DNA of 64,000 bases from Cyanobium sp. E1_MAG_00006 (GTDB lineage Bacteria; Cyanobacteriota; Cyanobacteriia; PCC-6307; Cyanobiaceae): contig JAIYAQ010000006.1 of the NCBI GenBank assembly GCA_027488975.1, positions 1 through 64,000 on the forward strand, in the 5' to 3' direction. A model generated the notes under the pieces. That model saw nothing but the letters and a program-made list of their open reading frames with translations. It was not told the DNA's origin and did no database searches. Of the stretch, positions 16,707 to 27,200 are shown piece after piece. The position numbers and the translations under genes were made by a program. Positions within the stretch are counted from its first letter, which is position 1. The number at the start of each line of letters is the position of its first letter.

Positions 16707-17874
16707 CAGAAGATGTCGGCGGGATCAAGCCGCCGCAGCTTGCCGGTGGCCAGCCAGCCCGATCCGGCCGCCATCGTCAGGGTCAGGGCGAACACCGCAA
16801 CGGCTCGCTGGGCGGTCATGGCGATCAGCAGCGAGGTGGAGTTGGCCAGCACGGCATAGAGCCCGATCGATAGCACCAGGCTGGGCACGAAGGCCAGGGC
16901 AGCCAGCAGCACCGATTCCTGCACGATGATGCCGACGACGAAGCGATCGCTGTAGCCCATCGCCTTCATCGTGGCGTATTCCGGCAGGTGATCACTGACG
17001 TCGGAATAGAGAATCTGGTAGACGATGATCCCGCCGACGATCAGGCCCACCAGCACCCCCAGGTTGAAGATCAGACCGAAGGAGGTGTTGTTGCGCCAGT
17101 GGTCCACCTCCACCGCCTCCAGCTGCTGGAGGGTCAGCACCCTGACCGATGGATCGAGAAAGCTCGCCAGGGTGGCCTGCACCTGTTCGCGGCTGACGCC
17201 CGGTTGCAGCTGGATCACGCCGAGCTGGATGTCGTCATTGCTCTGATCGGGGAACCAGGTCTTGAAGTTGCTGGCCGACGTCAGCAGGTTGATGTCGGCG
17301 GCGAATGTGAGGCCCATGGTGAACAGGCCGTTGACCACGGCCCGCTTGCCGCGCAGCTCGGTGTCGTAGTAGCCGTCTTTGGCCACCACCTGGGCCACTG
17401 GACCGGCCGCCTTCTTGGAGAGGGTGTCGAAGAACAGGCCATCGGGACGCAGCAACTTGCCGCGATCGGCCTCTAGTTCGGGGATGCGTAGGGCTGGATT
17501 CTCCGGCGCCAGACCAAAAATCAGGGCCTGCTTTTCTCGCGACTGTCGCGGTTCAGCCAGTCGGTCTTGCCGATGTACAGGGGTGTTTCCGCTTCCACCC
17601 CTTGCACCCCGAGGGCCTGGAACAGGCGGCTGCGCGGCAGGTTGAGCGGTTCGCCCAGGTTGGTGTAGCGGCGGCTCACCATCACCAGCTCGCCATTGAG
17701 GCGCTGCAGCGGCCGCTTCTGGCTGGCGTAGAGGCCACACGCCAGACCCAGCTGGAAGAACACCAGCACGTTGGCGAAGCTGACACCGGCGATCGCGGCC
17801 AGCAGCCGCATCGGTCGATGGCTGGTCTGCCGCCAGGCCAGGGGCGTGCGGCGCAGCCCGGCGAACGGGTTCAT
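16706..17874 (-). pseudogene. devC: devC: ABC exporter permease, broken by a frameshift
   Basis: The first frame (ATG 17874) gives the N-terminal part: PLAWRQTSHRPMRLLAAIAG, a TM segment FANVLVFFQLGLACGL, then YIGKTDWLNRDSREK, and stops at 17521. The second frame carries on with ALIFGLAPENPALRIPELE through the periplasmic loop and three C-terminal TM segments (LIFNLGVLVGLIVGGIIVYQ, AALAFVPSLVLSIGLYAVLA, FALTLTMAAGSGWLA). They join at the AAAA run (17532-17535 on the plus strand); one extra A would restore the frame. DevC is the permease of a glycolipid/multidrug-type exporter working with DevB and TolC. ATGA overlap with devB. Confidence 0.88.
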
Positions 17875-18941
17875 GGCGCGCCACTCAGGACGCGATCCCG
17901 GGCCGCCTTCTGGTCAGCCTGCTGGGCCGCGGTCAGCGGGGCGAACAGCACATTGACCTGCAGGTAGTTCAGATGGCTGGCGAGGGCCGACTCCTGCGGG
18001 GTAAGGTCGATCTTCACTTCCAGCACTCGCCGGTCCAGGTTCTCGCCGGCCTGGCCACTGAACACGGTCTGACGGCTGACCTCCCGGGCAATCTCCACCA
18101 CCTAGCCCTCCACCTTGCGGCCCTTGAAACCATCCGCACTGAGGCTGGCCTTCTGACCCAGGGCGATCATCGGCCGATCGCTCTGATAAACCTCGGCGAT
18201 CACGCCCATGCGGCTGCTGTCGCCCATTTCCAGCAGGCCATCCTCACCAACCTTGTCGCCGGGGCGGGCATGCACCTTGAAGACGGTGCCGGAGAACGGC
18301 GCCAGCACCGTGGCCTTGGCCCGTTAGGTCTTGTCCTTGTCCAGGGAGGCCCTGCTGGAACGCAGATCCTCCACCAGGGTTGCCTTGGTGGCGATCGCTT
18401 CGGCCAGCTGGGCCTTGGCGCTGCTTTCGTCAGCCTGCAGCTTTTCGACCCGGTTGGCGCTGGTGGCCCCTGCGGCGAACAGTTGCTCGGCCCGGCGTGC
18501 CTCGGCACTGGCCTGGCCCAGGTCGGCCTTGTAGCGGGCGATGACGCTGTCCTGGGCGGCCAGCTTGCTCTCGGCCACGCGGATCTCCGCCTCGGATTTG
18601 AGCACACTGCTCTCCAGGGTGTCGATGCTTTCGAGCACCGCCAGAGGTTGGCCTTTACGCACCTGCTGGCCTTCCTTCACCAGGATCTCCCGCACCCGGT
18701 CATTGCTCAGGGAACTGGGCACCGACACCTGGCTGATGCCGCCCCGGGGCTCGATCCGGCCCAGGGCGGACACCTGGCGGGGCAGCAGCGGTACGGCCTT
18801 CCGCGCTTCGACCTGCTTCTGCTGACGTTGCTGCAACAGGCGACTGCCGAGGCCGGCAAGCAGCACCAGGGCGAGCAGGGCCGCCACCATCGGCCAGGGT
18901 CCGCGGCCCCCCTTGCGACCCGTGGGTCTGGGCATGGTCAT
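17871..18941 (-). pseudogene. devB: devB: periplasmic adaptor (HlyD/MFP), two in-frame stops
   Basis: One continuous frame from ATG 18941 to TGA 17873-17871 with two internal stops: TAA at 18326-18324 and TAG at 18104-18102. It starts with a TM anchor (MVAALLALVLLAGLGSRLL), then a first lipoyl half, QVSALGRIEPRGGI, a coiled-coil hairpin, the second lipoyl half, TVLAPFSGTVFKVHARPGD, and the DevB signature GQAGENLDRRVLEVKIDL. The frame on both sides of each stop aligns with DevB order, so both are nonsense mutations, consistent with CAA to TAA and CAG to TAG, though other ancestors are possible. It would give three short pieces, so the gene is dead unless read through. Confidence 0.88.
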
Positions 18942-19012
18942 CGTTGGATGTGTCCTCGCCTGGGCCGGTTATGGGGCGCCGGGCTGGCTCTGCCCACCGC
19001 TACGGTTCGTTC

Positions 19013-19624
19013 ATGGATGGATCGGCACTGCTAGACCTGCTGCTGCCCGCCCTGCGCTCCCCCCTCGGTGCCCTGGCGTTCGTGCCGCTCTACGCGCTCT
19101 GGGTGACCCTGCTGCTGCCAGGGGTATGGGCTTCGATGCTGGCTGGCGCCCTGTATGGCACCTGGTGGGGCAGTTTGATCGTGTTTGTAGGGGCCTGCCT
19201 GGGGGCCGAGGCCGCTTTCCTGCTCGGTCGCACCTGGTTGCGCAATTGGGCCCGCCGGCGCCTGGCGGTTGTGCCGAAGCTGCTGGCGATCGAGCAGGCG
19301 GTGAGCCGGGAGGGGCTGAAGCTGGTGCTGCTCACCCGTCTCTCGCCGGCCTTTCCCTTCTCCCTGCTCAATTTCGCCTATGGGCTGAGTGAGGTGAGCC
19401 TGCGCGACTACTCCATTGGGTTGATCGGAATTCTGCCCGGCACGATTCTGTTCTGCGGCCTGGGCGCCCTGGCCGGCGATGTGGCCCGCTTCGGCGAAGT
19501 GCTCTCTGGCGAGGCCGATGCCGGCACCTGGGCTCTGCGCATAGGCGGCCTGCTGGCCACCGTCGCCAGCGTTTGGCTGGCTGGTAAGGCGGCGCAGCGG
19601 GCGCTGGGTAATCGTGACGCGTGA
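19013..19624 (+). CDS. TVP38/TMEM64 (DedA-like) membrane protein
   Basis: A 203-residue membrane protein. LLPGVWASMLAGALYGTWWGS, a helix with FVGACLGAEAAFLLGRTWLR, the charged REGLKLVLLTRLSPAFPFSLLNFAYGL segment and GLIGILPGTILFCGLGALAG are the family hallmarks, including the re-entrant proline/glycine loops. The family has scramblase or transport-like roles in the inner membrane. The ATG at 19013 was chosen because upstream residues to 18944 are not hydrophobic or family-like. It is divergent from devB, with 71 bases between the starts. Confidence 0.85.
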   Translation: MDGSALLDLLLPALRSPLGALAFVPLYALWVTLLLPGVWASMLAGALYGTWWGSLIVFVGACLGAEAAFLLGRTWLRNWARRRLAVVPKLLAIEQAVSREGLKLVLLTRLSPAFPFSLLNFAYGLSEVSLRDYSIGLIGILPGTILFCGLGALAGDVARFGEVLSGEADAGTWALRIGGLLATVASVWLAGKAAQRALGNRDA

Positions 19625-19763
19625 TCTAGCCGATGCCGGCTTGATTAGGCGGCCGCCAGCTGTGCAGCTTTGCAATTGTATAGGCCAGGCGATCCGCGCG
19701 AGAATAGGGAATAAATCTAGGCCGGGTGTTCGACGACAAACTGGTTGAGCGTCCACAAACAAA

Positions 19764-19789
19764 AAGCCCCGGCCCTAGGGCCGGGGCTT
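19764..19789 (-). terminator. Intrinsic terminator for the minus-strand PhoD gene
   Basis: A 26-base perfect palindrome with a GC-rich core (GCCCCGGCCC arms around the TAGG centre). Read on the minus strand it is followed by TTTTTGTTTG (19765-19755 complement), the layout of a Rho-independent terminator. It sits about 105 bases past the stop of the 1386-residue protein. On the plus strand only a weak T-rich tail follows, so it may partly serve the TVP38 gene too. Confidence 0.9.
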
Positions 19790-19893
19790 GATTCCTGTTT
19801 AATAGGAGTTTGGGTTGTATTGGCCTGGCGCTGGGAGTGATCTAGCACCAGCCAAGAATGGCCGCGAATTAATAAGTTTGCCGGTCAACTGAT

Positions 19894-22800
19894 TTAGGCG
19901 ATAGTGCCAGATGCGATAGTGTCAAATTTAAAGACCAGAACGTTATCGTCAAAGTCACGATCGCCGCCACCAAGCATGTCTTCTAGCCCGAACATATTTG
20001 TGCCAAGAACCCGGAAGTGGCTGATCTTATCAGTATTGGCAGCGGCAAAACCAAAGAAAGTGTTGCCATTCACCTGGGCAAATGGTGCCAGGAAGGTGGT
20101 TTCGCTGAGTACGATGGCTTTTGAGGATGTTTGTTTGTTGCCAATGCTCAAGCCAGAGAGGCTGTCCACACGATTTTCAGCGCGGATGGCTTCAGCGGCA
20201 TAACCAACATCCTCAGGACGCAGCACAACGCCACTGGCCGTACGCACAGAGCCACTCGAATCTAGGGTTCGATAGAAACCGGTAACGGAATCAAAACTGG
20301 CTTCGCGGCCCATTTGAAGGGTGCCCTGAACAATTTCACCCGTAGTGAATGATGAGAAATCAAGCACAGCTGCATTGCCTTGCTCTTGCCCAATCAAGGC
20401 ACTGAGACCTTGATTGCTGTCTTGCAGGTTGAGGATGAAGCGAGCACCACTAGAGGAAGAGAACTCGGCAGAGCTTTGGTCCTTCAAGGTTGCAGTGAAG
20501 AAGCTCAGACGTGGGTCCATGGAACTGGTGAGTTGATCTAGGGTGCCGTCAGCTACTTCAAAGAATCGTACGTTCTGGTTGTTAAGGAGCAGAATGTCCT
20601 TGGTAAATGTGGTTCCGGATGGCAACATCACATCACTATTTTCAAGTGTAGAGAATAGGATTTTAGATTGCTTACGGATGGTGGCGAGATCGAGGGAGGC
20701 GGCGCTCGCTACTTGGCTCTCCTCAAGCACCAAATAGCCAATTTGATTGGCGCTGGTTGGAAGGGTTTGCAGGGATGCTTTTAAGAAAAAGCTAGCCGAT
20801 GCATTGGTATTTATTGGATCCGATGCTTTTAGAATGCTGAGCGCACCAATCTGAAGGACGGGATCAAGATCAACGGTACCAACTGTTGAAGGATCAACAA
20901 TCGTGCCGTTAACCGTTCCATCCTTGTCACCTTCGCCTCCGTCAATCAGCGTGAGGCTGACAAAATCAGTGACGCCATCGCCGCTACGATCGTAAAAGCG
21001 TGCACCTTCACCCGTACGAGAATTATAAGTGAAAGGAACGACCTTGCCTTGAGAATCAATGGAGTAGTAGGTAAGGTGCTTTGAGGCCGCTGGAAGGGTA
21101 TTGATGAAAGCGCCCAAATCCACACCTACGTTAAATGCCGAGATCTTCGCTTCAATATCGGCTTCGAAGTTTAAGGCCCTTTCAGAAAGGGTTACAGCAG
21201 CGTTAGTAATACGGTCACGATAACTTGAGTCTGCCTTATTAACTTTGGCATCTGTGTCCATCAGTTGGGCAGATTTCTCAGGTTTAAAATCGCCTCCATA
21301 ATGCCTTAGGGCGAAGGTTTTGACTTCGCCAGTTGAGGTGGTCACCGCCACGGTGGAAGTGTTAGCGGGTTGCGGAGGTGCTTCCTTAAAGAGCAACTTT
21401 GGAGTGTATGGGGTAATTGCTTTACCGTCATAGAAGCCCAGCTCTAGGTCTAGTGTGGCAACATCTTCAGCCTTGAGACCTTTAGGCGTCTTGATACTGA
21501 CGTTGGGGCCATCATTTGTGATCCAATCCGGTCCACGGAGTACAACCAGGCTCAATTGATCACCGTCTGGGTCTTGCCCGATTGTCGCCAATGGGGCTAT
21601 CAGAGCGTTGACGCCAGGGACAAGATTTAGGGTTAAACCCGTGGCTGCTTCCGTGAGGATCGGTGCTGCGTTAACGCTAACTCCAGCCTTCAGCAACTCT
21701 TCTTTAGCGAGTTGCCAGTTTCCTGAAACCGGCTTGCCATCGATGAAGGCCTGATCAGTGCCAATCTCAAAATCAACGATGGACACTCTGCTGGTGTCAC
21801 CAGTAACTGTATCGGAGAGAATGTAGAACTTATCTGGGGTCTGATCGATAATTGCAGCTGTTGGATAGAGGATGGTTGAGCGCGGCCCAGAAGCATCGCT
21901 AATCAACCGCCCGCCGATCACAGCATCAGTGCTGGCATTCAGGTAGAAAGTGTCATACCCAAGACCGCCGACCAGGCGGTTGCTGCCCTGGCTGTCGGTG
22001 TTGAACAGCTCGTCGCTTCCGCCGGCTGCGTCAATAAGCGATCCCACACCAGCAAAGATACGATCCGCGCCGTCCGAACCCTGGATCGAGACGTCGGCAA
22101 ACTGCACGCCCTCGCGGGGGACGCTGGCATAGGACGCGGGGTTGAGCCTTGTCACGGTGCCGGCAGCATCCACGGCAACACCGAGGACGAGATCAAGCTC
22201 GCGCCAGGTTGGTTCCCAGCTGATTAGCTGGTTCACGCTGAGGTTGAGTTCGCGTGTCGTGACAACTGTTTCACTGCTCCATTGGGAAGCGCCTGAGTTG
22301 GCATCGAAGCCATTCAACAATTGGAAATTGCCCTCAGCCTTTTCAGCTGTGACTGTGAGTTCTAGGAAGCCGCGGCGGTTCAGATCGGCATACTTGAGGC
22401 CGCTTACATAGCCGCGGAATAGGCCATCGAGGCCATCCACCGAAGGGTACTTATCACGGATGTAACCGTCTGCACCGGGAAAGTATTTTTCAAGCCCTGG
22501 GGACGTGACTCCTGGGGTGGCAAATTCCACACCCGCCACCGTGCCAGCTGGCTTGCTGCCAGGGGCCATCGTGTCGAGCACACCAGCCCAGGCGTTGTGG
22601 GTGTCGCCGGCAAGGCTAATTAGGCGCTTGCCTTGGGCGAGGGCGGTTTGAAGGATGGTTTCCCGCTCGACGCCGTAGCCATCCCAGGCATCAAGGTTGT
22701 AGGGAATTTTGCCGCCTTCAGCGAACAGGGCCTGCTCGGCCGCCGAAAGCTCAGCAAAGGCGGTGCCAGTGGCTAGTTTCTGCAGCGGAGCAGCATATTT

Positions 22801-24054
22801 GTCCAGCAGGCTTAGATTACCGGCGTTCAAAAGCAGCTCGGCGGGCACCGCCATCGACTGCATCAGCACCTGCTGGCCGAGCACCTGCCAGGCAGCCTTC
22901 GATTGGCCCATCTGGCCTTGCAACCAGGCCAGCTGGGTATCCCCAATCAGATCCCTGTTTGGATCTCCCCAGGCTTTCTGCACGGCGGCAATTACCAGCT
23001 CCTGGGTAACGACGGGTGCCAGGGAAGGGGCGAAGGCCGCGATCGCCTGTTGGCCTACGGGAGGGGTAACTCCAAGCCTCGTGGCGTAGGCGGTCAAGTC
23101 TGTGGGGCTTGCGATGATCGCCCCAATGCGGGCCTGCACGGCTGCCGCATCTGGGTAGTCGAGTTGCTCATCCCTGGCCGTTAGCCGGGTTTCGAGCACA
23201 TGCAGATCAAGGACATCGCCGAAGTTGAAGGAGCGGTAGCCCCGGGTCAGGGGTGTGCTGGCATCACCCTTGTCGACGCCTTGACGCAGGAGTGGTTCAC
23301 GGATCGGCAGCCACTCGTAATAGGCCTTGAGGGCGGCATCACGGCGGGCGATCCACTCGCCTTCGGTTTCAGACTGGTGATTTTGGGCACCACCACTCCA
23401 GCTGTCATTCGCTGTTTCGTGGTCGTCCCAAATCGCGATCAGGGGCGCTGCGGCGCGCAGGTCCTTCAGATTCTTGTCAGTGTGGTACTGGGCATAGCGC
23501 TGGCGGTAGTCGGAGAGGCTGACGATCTCGCGGTTCGGCAGGAAGCCCCGAGCCGTGGCGGCGTCCTCGGCGGCTCCATACCCTCCGGGGCCATATTCAT
23601 AGATGTAGTCGCCCAGATGCACCAGCGCGTCATAGGGATTGACGGCCTGGATGGCGGCAGCACGGCCGTAGGCGGCAAAGGTATCCGCGGCGGGGAAGTT
23701 GGCGCAGGAGAACACGGCTAGGCGAACCGCGCCGCTATCGACAGGCAGGGTCTTCGTTTGCCCCACCACCGACTCCCCATCCCCGACGCGAAAGCGGTAG
23801 TAATAGGTGGTGTCTGCCTTGAGGCCATCGGCCTCAACCTTCACCGTCCAGTCGCGGCTGGCGGTGGTGCTGAATGTGCCGCTATCGACGATCGAACCGG
23901 GCTCAAAGCCAGAGCTGAGGGAGGCCTGCCAAGTCCCGTCAATTTGCTCATTATAGCCTTGGGGCGGTGTGATCCGAGTCCAAAGGATAACGGAATTGGA
24001 ATAGGGATCACCCGAAGCCACGCCATGGTTAAAAGCGACTAATGGTGATGGCAT
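19894..24054 (-). CDS. phoD: Giant secreted PhoD-type alkaline phosphatase with RTX-like and DUF4114-like parts
   Basis: A 1386-residue protein. Residues 1-600 are PhoD: GVASGDPYSNSVILWTRITP, RLAVFSCANFP, ALVHLGDYIYEYG, WDDHETANDSW and ISLAGDTHNAWAG carry the Fe/Ca-binding and catalytic residues. Around 640-720 is a short RTX-like stretch (GADRIFAGVGSL, GSNRLVGGLGYDTFYL). The C-terminus, LEDMLGGGDRDFDDNVLVF, matches the DUF4114 motif. No N-terminal signal peptide is seen; the protein starts directly in the PhoD fold, and such proteins are usually exported by type I secretion with a C-terminal signal. It should release phosphate from esters outside the cell. Base composition is lower in GC than the surrounding housekeeping genes. 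No Pho box is evident upstream. Confidence 0.88.
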   Translation of the reverse strand: MPSPLVAFNHGVASGDPYSNSVILWTRITPPQGYNEQIDGTWQASLSSGFEPGSIVDSGTFSTTASRDWTVKVEADGLKADTTYYYRFRVGDGESVVGQTKTLPVDSGAVRLAVFSCANFPAADTFAAYGRAAAIQAVNPYDALVHLGDYIYEYGPGGYGAAEDAATARGFLPNREIVSLSDYRQRYAQYHTDKNLKDLRAAAPLIAIWDDHETANDSWSGGAQNHQSETEGEWIARRDAALKAYYEWLPIREPLLRQGVDKGDASTPLTRGYRSFNFGDVLDLHVLETRLTARDEQLDYPDAAAVQARIGAIIASPTDLTAYATRLGVTPPVGQQAIAAFAPSLAPVVTQELVIAAVQKAWGDPNRDLIGDTQLAWLQGQMGQSKAAWQVLGQQVLMQSMAVPAELLLNAGNLSLLDKYAAPLQKLATGTAFAELSAAEQALFAEGGKIPYNLDAWDGYGVERETILQTALAQGKRLISLAGDTHNAWAGVLDTMAPGSKPAGTVAGVEFATPGVTSPGLEKYFPGADGYIRDKYPSVDGLDGLFRGYVSGLKYADLNRRGFLELTVTAEKAEGNFQLLNGFDANSGASQWSSETVVTTRELNLSVNQLISWEPTWRELDLVLGVAVDAAGTVTRLNPASYASVPREGVQFADVSIQGSDGADRIFAGVGSLIDAAGGSDELFNTDSQGSNRLVGGLGYDTFYLNASTDAVIGGRLISDASGPRSTILYPTAAIIDQTPDKFYILSDTVTGDTSRVSIVDFEIGTDQAFIDGKPVSGNWQLAKEELLKAGVSVNAAPILTEAATGLTLNLVPGVNALIAPLATIGQDPDGDQLSLVVLRGPDWITNDGPNVSIKTPKGLKAEDVATLDLELGFYDGKAITPYTPKLLFKEAPPQPANTSTVAVTTSTGEVKTFALRHYGGDFKPEKSAQLMDTDAKVNKADSSYRDRITNAAVTLSERALNFEADIEAKISAFNVGVDLGAFINTLPAASKHLTYYSIDSQGKVVPFTYNSRTGEGARFYDRSGDGVTDFVSLTLIDGGEGDKDGTVNGTIVDPSTVGTVDLDPVLQIGALSILKASDPINTNASASFFLKASLQTLPTSANQIGYLVLEESQVASAASLDLATIRKQSKILFSTLENSDVMLPSGTTFTKDILLLNNQNVRFFEVADGTLDQLTSSMDPRLSFFTATLKDQSSAEFSSSSGARFILNLQDSNQGLSALIGQEQGNAAVLDFSSFTTGEIVQGTLQMGREASFDSVTGFYRTLDSSGSVRTASGVVLRPEDVGYAAEAIRAENRVDSLSGLSIGNKQTSSKAIVLSETTFLAPFAQVNGNTFFGFAAANTDKISHFRVLGTNMFGLEDMLGGGDRDFDDNVLVFKFDTIASGTIA

Positions 24055-24125
24055 AGTCCGGATGACCTCAATGTTGGTGTTTGTGTTGGCCGAGGCCTAG
24101 AATTAGCCCGAGCCCTAAATATGGT

Positions 24126-24224
24126 GGAATGCCTGAAGCTAGGGGATCGGTTTGAAGCGCTCCGCCTGGCTTAGGCATTCCTTGGGAAAGTGATCCTGAT
24201 CGGCTGGCTAAGAGCGAATCAGGA
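24126..24224. repeat. Two hairpins between the giant phosphatase genes
   Basis: Hairpin 1: GGAATGCCTGAAGC (24126-24139) pairs with GCTTAGGCATTCC (24169-24181) with a single bulge. Hairpin 2: TCCTGAT (24194-24200) pairs with ATCAGGA (24218-24224). They lie between the stop of the 1828-residue gene (24246) and the start of phoD (24054), so they may end transcription of the former or attenuate readthrough into phoD. No strong T-tract follows either on the minus strand, which weakens the terminator call. Confidence 0.5.
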
Positions 24225-24245
24225 CCACAGAATCGAGAGGCCCAA

Positions 24246-27200
24246 TCAGATCAGGTTTGTTAGACCAGCGAAGTTGGCGCGGTTGTTGAGGCTGGCGGCG
24301 CTCACGTTGGTGAAGTGGCCAACAGCTGTGCCAGCAACGCTCAAGAGCGTGTCGGCACCCACCTGGGTGAAGCTGAGGTCAGCGAAGGCCACTCCCAGCA
24401 GCCCCACCAAGTCTTCACCGGCCTTGAAGTCCATCACGAACTGCTTAGCGCCAGGCTTATCACCAGTTGCGCTAATCAGCCAGAACTGGTCGGAGCCAGT
24501 GCCACCGTTGAGGTAGTTGGTGCCGGCACCATCAAGCACGTTAATGATGTCATCACCCTTGCCACCGATGACACGGTTGCCAGTCGTGCCGATATTGAAG
24601 ATGTCAACACCGGCCCCGCCGTCAAGTCGGTTGTTATCCAAGTTTGTGGCCCACAGTTCGTCGTCACCAGTACCACCGATGATCACGTCCCGCGCATTGG
24701 CATACACCGTGTCCTTTCCTGATCCAGTAAAGATCAGGTTGGTATGACCGTCGGGGGTGACAATGTCAATTTCGTCTTCGCCAGCACCGGTAAAGACGGT
24801 GTCCATAACTCCGTCAAAGCTCGTCAGCTTGGTTTTGCCGGAAACGTCGCCTGTGCTGTCACCGCCGCTTGTACCGATTTTGGCCTCGTCGAGTCCCAGA
24901 TCCACGGAGAACTGGAAGATCTGACCGCCATAATCGGCTTTGACATCCTTGACCTGGCCAGAGGACTCACCACCCATCTGCACAACGCCGATGAATAGTT
25001 GCTCTGAGAGGGGAATCTGATTGGCAATGGTTTGCACCTTGTTGCCCTGCAGCTCTGTAGTGGTGTAGAAGCTACCGTCAGCTTTCCTGGCGACCAGGCC
25101 GGTGACGTTCCAGGAACCCGAGAACTCAGCGCCTGTGGCATTGGTGAAGGCCCCTTCCATGGCCGCCACCTTCGCCTTGGCGCGGGGGTTGTCAGCACCA
25201 CCAGCGATAGCCAGCAGGTCGCCGGTTCCTTTCTCCTTCAACGCCAAGGTCGTGGAATCGAGCGACAAAACGTATTTGCGCTCACCGGCAACGTTGCCAG
25301 AGTCTTCATCGACAATGAGGAAGTCTCCGTCGTCGTTCTTGACCCAGAGCAGGCCGTCTGGTGCAACGGCTTTGGCCGCAGGGGCGGTGCCACCGAGGTG
25401 CAGGGCTGCGGTCTTGCTGCCGTCGAGGTTGTTTTTGCCGACGTGAGCTTCACCAGCGCCGTTGGTGTCCAACGTGAGCGCACCTTCAATGGCAGGCAGC
25501 ACCCGGTTGACATTCACCGACAGGTACGTGGGCAGAGCACCTTTAGCTGCTATGAGCTCCTGGCTGATCGTGTTGGTGAGATCAAAGCCGAGGATGCCGC
25601 CTGATGCGGTCATGTTTTGGACAAACCGCACCTTGCTGGTGTCAGGATCGACCGCCGAGTGCTCGATCTTGCTGTCAGCGGTGAAGAACTTGTAGCCAGT
25701 GGGTTGTTCAGCTGCTTTCTCCCAAAGGTTCATATCGGTGTCTTTGACAGCCTTCGGCTTGTCGAAGCCTCCCCACTGATAGGAAGTGCCATAGAAGCGA
25801 CCCTGGATGTTGTCTGGAGCAGTTGCGGACTTCAGATAGGCATCTGCAGAAAGATCGTCGATCAGAAGATCTTTGTCAGCATCGGGATTGATGCCCAACG
25901 TGGTGTATGTGGCATCGCTTAGGGCTAAACCGTAGATTTTGCCATGCAGAAGACCATTTCTAGCTAGGAACTTATCCCGCTCAGATGCGGTGCTTTCGTT
26001 AATGGTGGTGCCATCAGCCAGTTTGCCCTTGATGCCGATGTAGATGCGGTTAGGGACGGATTTATCGTGGTTGTAGCCCGAGAGGACCATGGCCACGTAG
26101 TCCTTATGGCCAGGATTAATCGGCAGGAGCTTTTCATAGCCGCCCTGACCCAGGACGGGCACGGTGTACGCCGTTTTGTTTGCAACGTCGATCACCATCG
26201 ACGCTAGGCCCATGGTGTCGTTGGCCGTGGCAGCGCTTCCGAAGTACCCGGCGCCCATGTTCCATTCTTCTGCCATGAGCCAAACATCGTTAGCAAAGCC
26301 GATGTTGTTCCCATACTTATTGGCTTGCTCGAACCAAGATCCGCAGAAGGAATGGAAGTGGAAGTCAGCTTCGGTGAGCCTCATGTCCTTCGCGGGCCTA
26401 CCACCACTCTGAGCGACGGCGCTGCCGAACTCAACGTAGGTTCCGTCGGGCTTGGTCTGGTTGCCCCATTTGGCACTTAGATCAGTTTTGTCGCTGTTCT
26501 TGCCATCGACAACCTCTCCAAAGACGTTGTAGAGGGTGTCGAACAGGAAGCCGCTGCCTTTGACGATGTCAGCGCCGGTTTTGCCGGTCTGGAGGAAGTC
26601 GGCAAAGCCCGCACGGTCGTAGTCGATGTAATGGGTCTTGGAGCCGGTGAAGGTGACCTTGCCATTATTCAATGGCTGGGCGTAGGTCTGGTTGGAGCTC
26701 GTGGCGTACGACTCGGACTGGAACGCCACCCGAATTGTGGTGTTGTCTTTGAGCCAGGCGGCATTGCCATCCGGCCAGCCGGTTAGGGCCAGGCCAGTGG
26801 ATTTGTCCACTTCACCGACGGTGGCAAGGGCCTTGAAGGTTCCGTTGGGGAAGTCGGTGCGGCCGCTGCGCCCGTCGATGAGATGCTCGGGGGCAGTGGA
26901 GGTTCCGGCCTGGGGGATCAGGGCCGTTGTTTCACCGATGGTTTTGAGGTTCATTTGGTAGGTGTCGAGGGTGCCAGAAACTTCATTGGCAGCTAGTAAG
27001 AAGCCGCTGCCGTCGCTATCGGTGCTTACGAACTCGAGCCCTTCAGGGGAGATCGAATTCACGTTCTGCAGCAACTTGAAGAAGGTTGCCTGGCTGGGAT
27101 TGGTAACGTCGTAAACGGCGATGGATGCGGATGTGCCCCGCTCCATGCCGATAAAGGCAAAGACGCGCCCGTTGACCACCTGGGTGGTGACCATTTCGGG

